Shown here: positions 61,519 to 64,000 of the stretch, piece after piece | Layout of the letters: every line of letters starts with the position of its first letter | Numbering within the stretch: position 1 is the first letter of the stretch | Source of the DNA: Paradesertivirga superstes | GTDB lineage: Bacteria; Bacteroidota; Bacteroidia; Sphingobacteriales; Sphingobacteriaceae | Length of the DNA stretch: 64,000 bases | Reading direction: 5' to 3' | NCBI RefSeq assembly: GCF_037622515.1 | Contig: NZ_JBBJCN010000001.1 | Coordinates: forward strand, 806,001-870,000 | Made by a program: the position numbers and the translations under genes | The notes under the pieces: generated by a model | The model's database searches: none | Seen by the model: only the letters and a program-made list of their open reading frames with translations | Told to the model about the DNA's origin: nothing

Positions 61519-61542
61519 CCTGGACGGATAAACGCGTCCGGG
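61519..61542 (+). terminator. Hairpin terminator candidate after the VOC gene
   Basis: CCTGGACG (61519-61526) pairs with CGTCCGGG (61535-61542) with one G-T wobble around an 8-nt loop and is followed by AAACTTTTAAA. It lies 29 bp after the VOC stop and separates it from the ABC-F promoter. Confidence 0.55.
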
Positions 61543-61586
61543 AAACTTTTAAATGATAACCCTGGGAGCCCAAATAAAAAAAACCT

Positions 61587-61702
61587 TAAATTTGCAGGCC
61601 AAATAATAAAGACGAATTCATGTAGGATATACTTTCTTTCAAAAAATAAATGGAGCACCTCTAAAGGTCCTCTGCATTATTTACTCTTTAAAGAAAGAAA
61701 GC
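61587..61702 (+). promoter_or_regulatory. ABC-F promoter and attenuation-type leader
   Basis: TAAATTTG (61587-61594) is an exact -7 box, so the transcript should start near 61601 with a ~100-nt leader. The leader folds on itself: CTTTCTTTC (61632-61640) with GAAAGAAAG (61693-61701), AAATAAATG with CATTATTT, and GAG.ACCT with AGGT.CTC around a CTAA loop. The right arm reaches the base before the ABC-F ATG. Inside the left arm lies a four-codon ORF, MEHL (ATG 61650, TAA 61662-61664). This is the layout of a translational attenuator. Confidence 0.6.
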
Positions 61703-63292
61703 ATGCTTATTCTTCAAAATATTAGCTACATACATCCTAACAAAGATTTTTTGTTCGACAACATAAATCTCAACATTCATAAACAGAACAAAACAGCTCT
61801 AATCGGCAATAATGGAGCAGGAAAATCTACTCTCCTTAAAATTATTGCGGGTATTTTACAACCTTCTGGCGGCACCGTTAATACTGCTACCAGGCCCTAT
61901 TACATTCCCCAGCTTTTCGGTCAGTTTAATGATTATTCAATAGGGCGCGCATTAAGGGTTGAGGACCAATTAAATGCCTTAACAGAAATACTTGATGGCA
62001 AGGCAAATGAGACCAATCTCCTATTGCTTGATGATGACTGGACCATTGAAGAACGATGCAAGGAAGCATTGGCTCACTGGGAACTTAGTGGTCTGGATTT
62101 AACACAGAAAATGGAAACCTTGAGTGGCGGACAAAAAACAAAAATTTTTCTGGCAGGGATTTCCATTCATCAACCCGAAATAATTTTGATGGACGAGCCA
62201 AGCAATCATCTAGATACTCAGAGCAGAGGCATATTATACGATTTCATACAAACTACATCAAGCTCATTGGTGGTGGTAAGTCATGATAGAAAATTGCTGA
62301 ACATGCTCGACCCGGTTTACGAATTAAGTAAACGGGGAATTAACGTTTATGGCGGCAACTACAGTTTTTATACTGAGCAAAAAATGATCGAAAGTAATGC
62401 CTTAATTCAGGGTATAAAAAGCAAAGAAAAAGCATTGAGGAAGGCCAAAGAGGTGGAACGCGATGCCTCGGAAAAACAACAAAAACTGGACGCCCGTGGT
62501 AAGAAAAAACAGGAAAAGGCAGGCCTCCCTACGATATCAATGAAAACATTTAAGAACAATGCGGAAAAGAGCACCGCCCGTCTCAAAGATGTTCACTCCG
62601 AAAAAACGGGCAATATATCTCAGGAACTGAGTCAGTTGAGAAAGGAAACACCTGAAATGGATAGAATGAAATTTTGCTTTGACAATTCAGCTTTACACCG
62701 GGGGAAGATTTTAGTTACAGCACAAAACCTAAACTTCAGCTACGAACAGAAACAGCTTTGGGAACAGCCTTTAAATTTTCTGATTGCAAGTGGTGAAAGA
62801 ATAGCGATCAAAGGGCATAACGGTTCGGGTAAAACCACTCTGATAAAAATAATCCTGGGCGAAATAAAACCCCAGTATGGCTCTATTCACAAAGCCGTCA
62901 CTAATTCTGTTTACATAGATCAGGATTATTCATTAATCGATAATAATTTATCGGTTTACGAACAAGCGCAAAAATTCAATTCAACAGCCTTCCTGGAGCA
63001 TGAAATCAAAATTCGCCTGTCGAGATTTTTATTTTCAATAGACTATTGGGACAAGCCCTGTAAAGCTTTAAGCGGAGGTGAAAAAATGCGGTTAATGCTT
63101 TGTTGCCTGACGATAATCAATCAGGCACCTGACATCATTATATTCGATGAACCAACTAACAATCTGGACATCCAGAACATAGAAATATTAACAGCAGCAA
63201 CTAACGATTACCAGGGAACATTACTTGTCATTTCTCATGATGAATACTTTTTGGAACAAATAAATGTGAAGCAGACTATAGAATTGAAATAA
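61703..63292 (+). CDS. ABC-F family ATPase (ribosome-associated type)
   Basis: A 529-residue protein with two ABC domains and no membrane segment. Domain 1: Walker A GNNGAGKSTLLK, signature TLSGGQKTKIFLAG, Walker B EIILMDEPSNHLDTQS. The interdomain linker (about 225-320) is highly charged (SKEKALRKAKEVERDASEKQQKLDARGKKKQEKAG). Domain 2: GHNGSGKTTLIK, ALSGGEKMRLML, DIIIFDEPTNNLDIQN. ABC-F proteins act on ribosomes; some protect against antibiotics. The leader hairpin with a tiny ORF suggests induction by a ribosome-targeting compound (inference), making a resistance role plausible. Confidence 0.93.
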   Translation: MLILQNISYIHPNKDFLFDNINLNIHKQNKTALIGNNGAGKSTLLKIIAGILQPSGGTVNTATRPYYIPQLFGQFNDYSIGRALRVEDQLNALTEILDGKANETNLLLLDDDWTIEERCKEALAHWELSGLDLTQKMETLSGGQKTKIFLAGISIHQPEIILMDEPSNHLDTQSRGILYDFIQTTSSSLVVVSHDRKLLNMLDPVYELSKRGINVYGGNYSFYTEQKMIESNALIQGIKSKEKALRKAKEVERDASEKQQKLDARGKKKQEKAGLPTISMKTFKNNAEKSTARLKDVHSEKTGNISQELSQLRKETPEMDRMKFCFDNSALHRGKILVTAQNLNFSYEQKQLWEQPLNFLIASGERIAIKGHNGSGKTTLIKIILGEIKPQYGSIHKAVTNSVYIDQDYSLIDNNLSVYEQAQKFNSTAFLEHEIKIRLSRFLFSIDYWDKPCKALSGGEKMRLMLCCLTIINQAPDIIIFDEPTNNLDIQNIEILTAATNDYQGTLLVISHDEYFLEQINVKQTIELK

Positions 63293-63368
63293 ATGCAATA
63301 GCTTAATCCGGCTTAAATATCACTAATTTTAGTATTTTTAATTATTCAACTTGATTCCAAAGAACTGA

Positions 63369-63482
63369 ATGACCATGAACTACATTATCATGGAAAATAC
63401 ATCTGAATATGATTTACCGAAATGGGAGAATTTTGCCGGATTCTTTATAGACAGGTTTAATAAATTGCTTTATCCTTTATGA
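63369..63482 (+). CDS. Short open frame, doubtful
   Basis: An ATG-to-TGA frame of 37 codons (MTMNYIIMENTSEYDLPKWENFAGFFIDRFNKLLYPL). It has no recognised family and no near neighbour in an operon; it may be chance or the remains of a longer gene in the gap before the CHAD gene. Confidence 0.2.
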   Translation: MTMNYIIMENTSEYDLPKWENFAGFFIDRFNKLLYPL

Positions 63483-63521
63483 TATGATTTCAATTGGGCA
63501 AATTGAAAACCATTGTTAGCT

Positions 63522-64000
63522 ATGAAAGCACTTACCAAATATTTGGAAAACCGGAAAGATTCAATAACCGCTCTTATAAATAAACCTATACACACCTATA
63601 CGTCCGACACATTTCATCAACTGCGTATTGAAATTAAAAAGCTAAATGCATTTATTGATTTGATAAAATTTTGCGCTCCTGATTTTAAACGAAAGAAAAC
63701 TGCTAAACCCTTTAAACTCCTTTTCCGACAGGCAGGCAAGGTAAGAGAACTTCAGCTCCAGGAAGAAATGATTAAGAAATATCATCCGGGGAGCTCGTTG
63801 AAAAATTACATTACGGGCTTAAAAAGAATGAGATTAAAGGAAGAGGAAACCTATTTTTTACTCTTAAATAAAAAGAATACAGACCGATTAAAGAAAAACT
63901 TCCCCAAAATTATTTCCAGCCTTCCTGCGGTAACTATTAAAAAGGCTCACAAATATTTAGAGCAAAAGAATAGGGCAATACAAAAACTCATTAGTCAGAG
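63522..64000 (+). CDS. CHAD-domain protein, N-terminal part
   Basis: The frame opens at the ATG at 63522 (MKALTKYLENRKDSI) and runs off the right edge after 159 residues. FHQLRIEIKKLNAFIDLIKFC ... FKLLFRQAGKVRELQLQEEMIKKY ... LKRMRLKEEETYFLLL is the helical CHAD pattern with conserved histidine and basic residues; these domains bind polyphosphate. The rest lies outside the window. Confidence 0.85.
   Translation, partial: MKALTKYLENRKDSITALINKPIHTYTSDTFHQLRIEIKKLNAFIDLIKFCAPDFKRKKTAKPFKLLFRQAGKVRELQLQEEMIKKYHPGSSLKNYITGLKRMRLKEEETYFLLLNKKNTDRLKKNFPKIISSLPAVTIKKAHKYLEQKNRAIQKLISQ

Overview
The window comes from a member of the Bacteroidota, most likely a soil- or water-type Sphingobacteriaceae (Pedobacter-like); the genus is an inference. 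Supporting signs are a hybrid two-component (HTCS) regulator, many secreted glycoside hydrolases, TonB-dependent transport, a TamB/Omp85 pair, an imuA-imuB-dnaE2 cassette, and Bacteroidota-style -7 boxes (TAnnTTTG) at two small genes. No tRNA, rRNA, CRISPR array, integrase, transposase or intact insertion sequence was seen.

Region 1 (1-18.4 kb) is built around xylan. On the minus strand lie an HTCS sensor (cut by the left edge), a CE1-type esterase, three GH43 enzymes and a PA14-containing GH3, followed by plus-strand pentose-phosphate genes (FSA-type transaldolase, transketolase in two subunits, a domain-sized GntR-type regulator) and a minus-strand CE15 glucuronoyl esterase. Together they can strip side chains from arabinoglucuronoxylan, cut oligomers to xylose and arabinose, and feed the pentoses into the non-oxidative pentose-phosphate pathway. 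A 20-bp motif is shared upstream of a GH43 gene and the CE15 gene.

Region 2 (18.4-27.2 kb) holds a CPA2-type antiporter with an upstream lipoprotein, then imuA-imuB-dnaE2, a damage-induced mutagenic polymerase set. Region 3 (27.2-31.4 kb) carries a GH106 alpha-L-rhamnosidase and, just downstream of it, a decayed CE15-like esterase fragment.

Region 4 (31.4-43.3 kb) is a cobamide uptake and late-synthesis cluster, all on the minus strand: cobQ, cobD, cbiB and a P-loop kinase-like gene, then a cobalamin riboswitch, then btuF-like, btuB, pduO-type adenosyltransferase, cobU, a bluB-cobT fusion, cobS and cobC. The kinase-like gene is a candidate for the missing L-threonine kinase. Region 5 (43.4-52.2 kb) has a serine hydrolase and a tamB/Omp85 pair.

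Region 6 (52.2-64 kb) is an accessory stretch of small, mostly single-function genes. Several are broken: DUF3024 by two frameshifts, NmrA-like by one stop codon, DoxX-like by one frameshift. It also contains two long fold-back DNA elements flanking a homocysteine methyltransferase gene, an ArsR operator/promoter with duplicated sites, a YdeI-type gene with a GC-rich micro-insertion, and an ABC-F ATPase gene preceded by a long hairpin and a four-residue leader ORF, which looks like translational attenuation.
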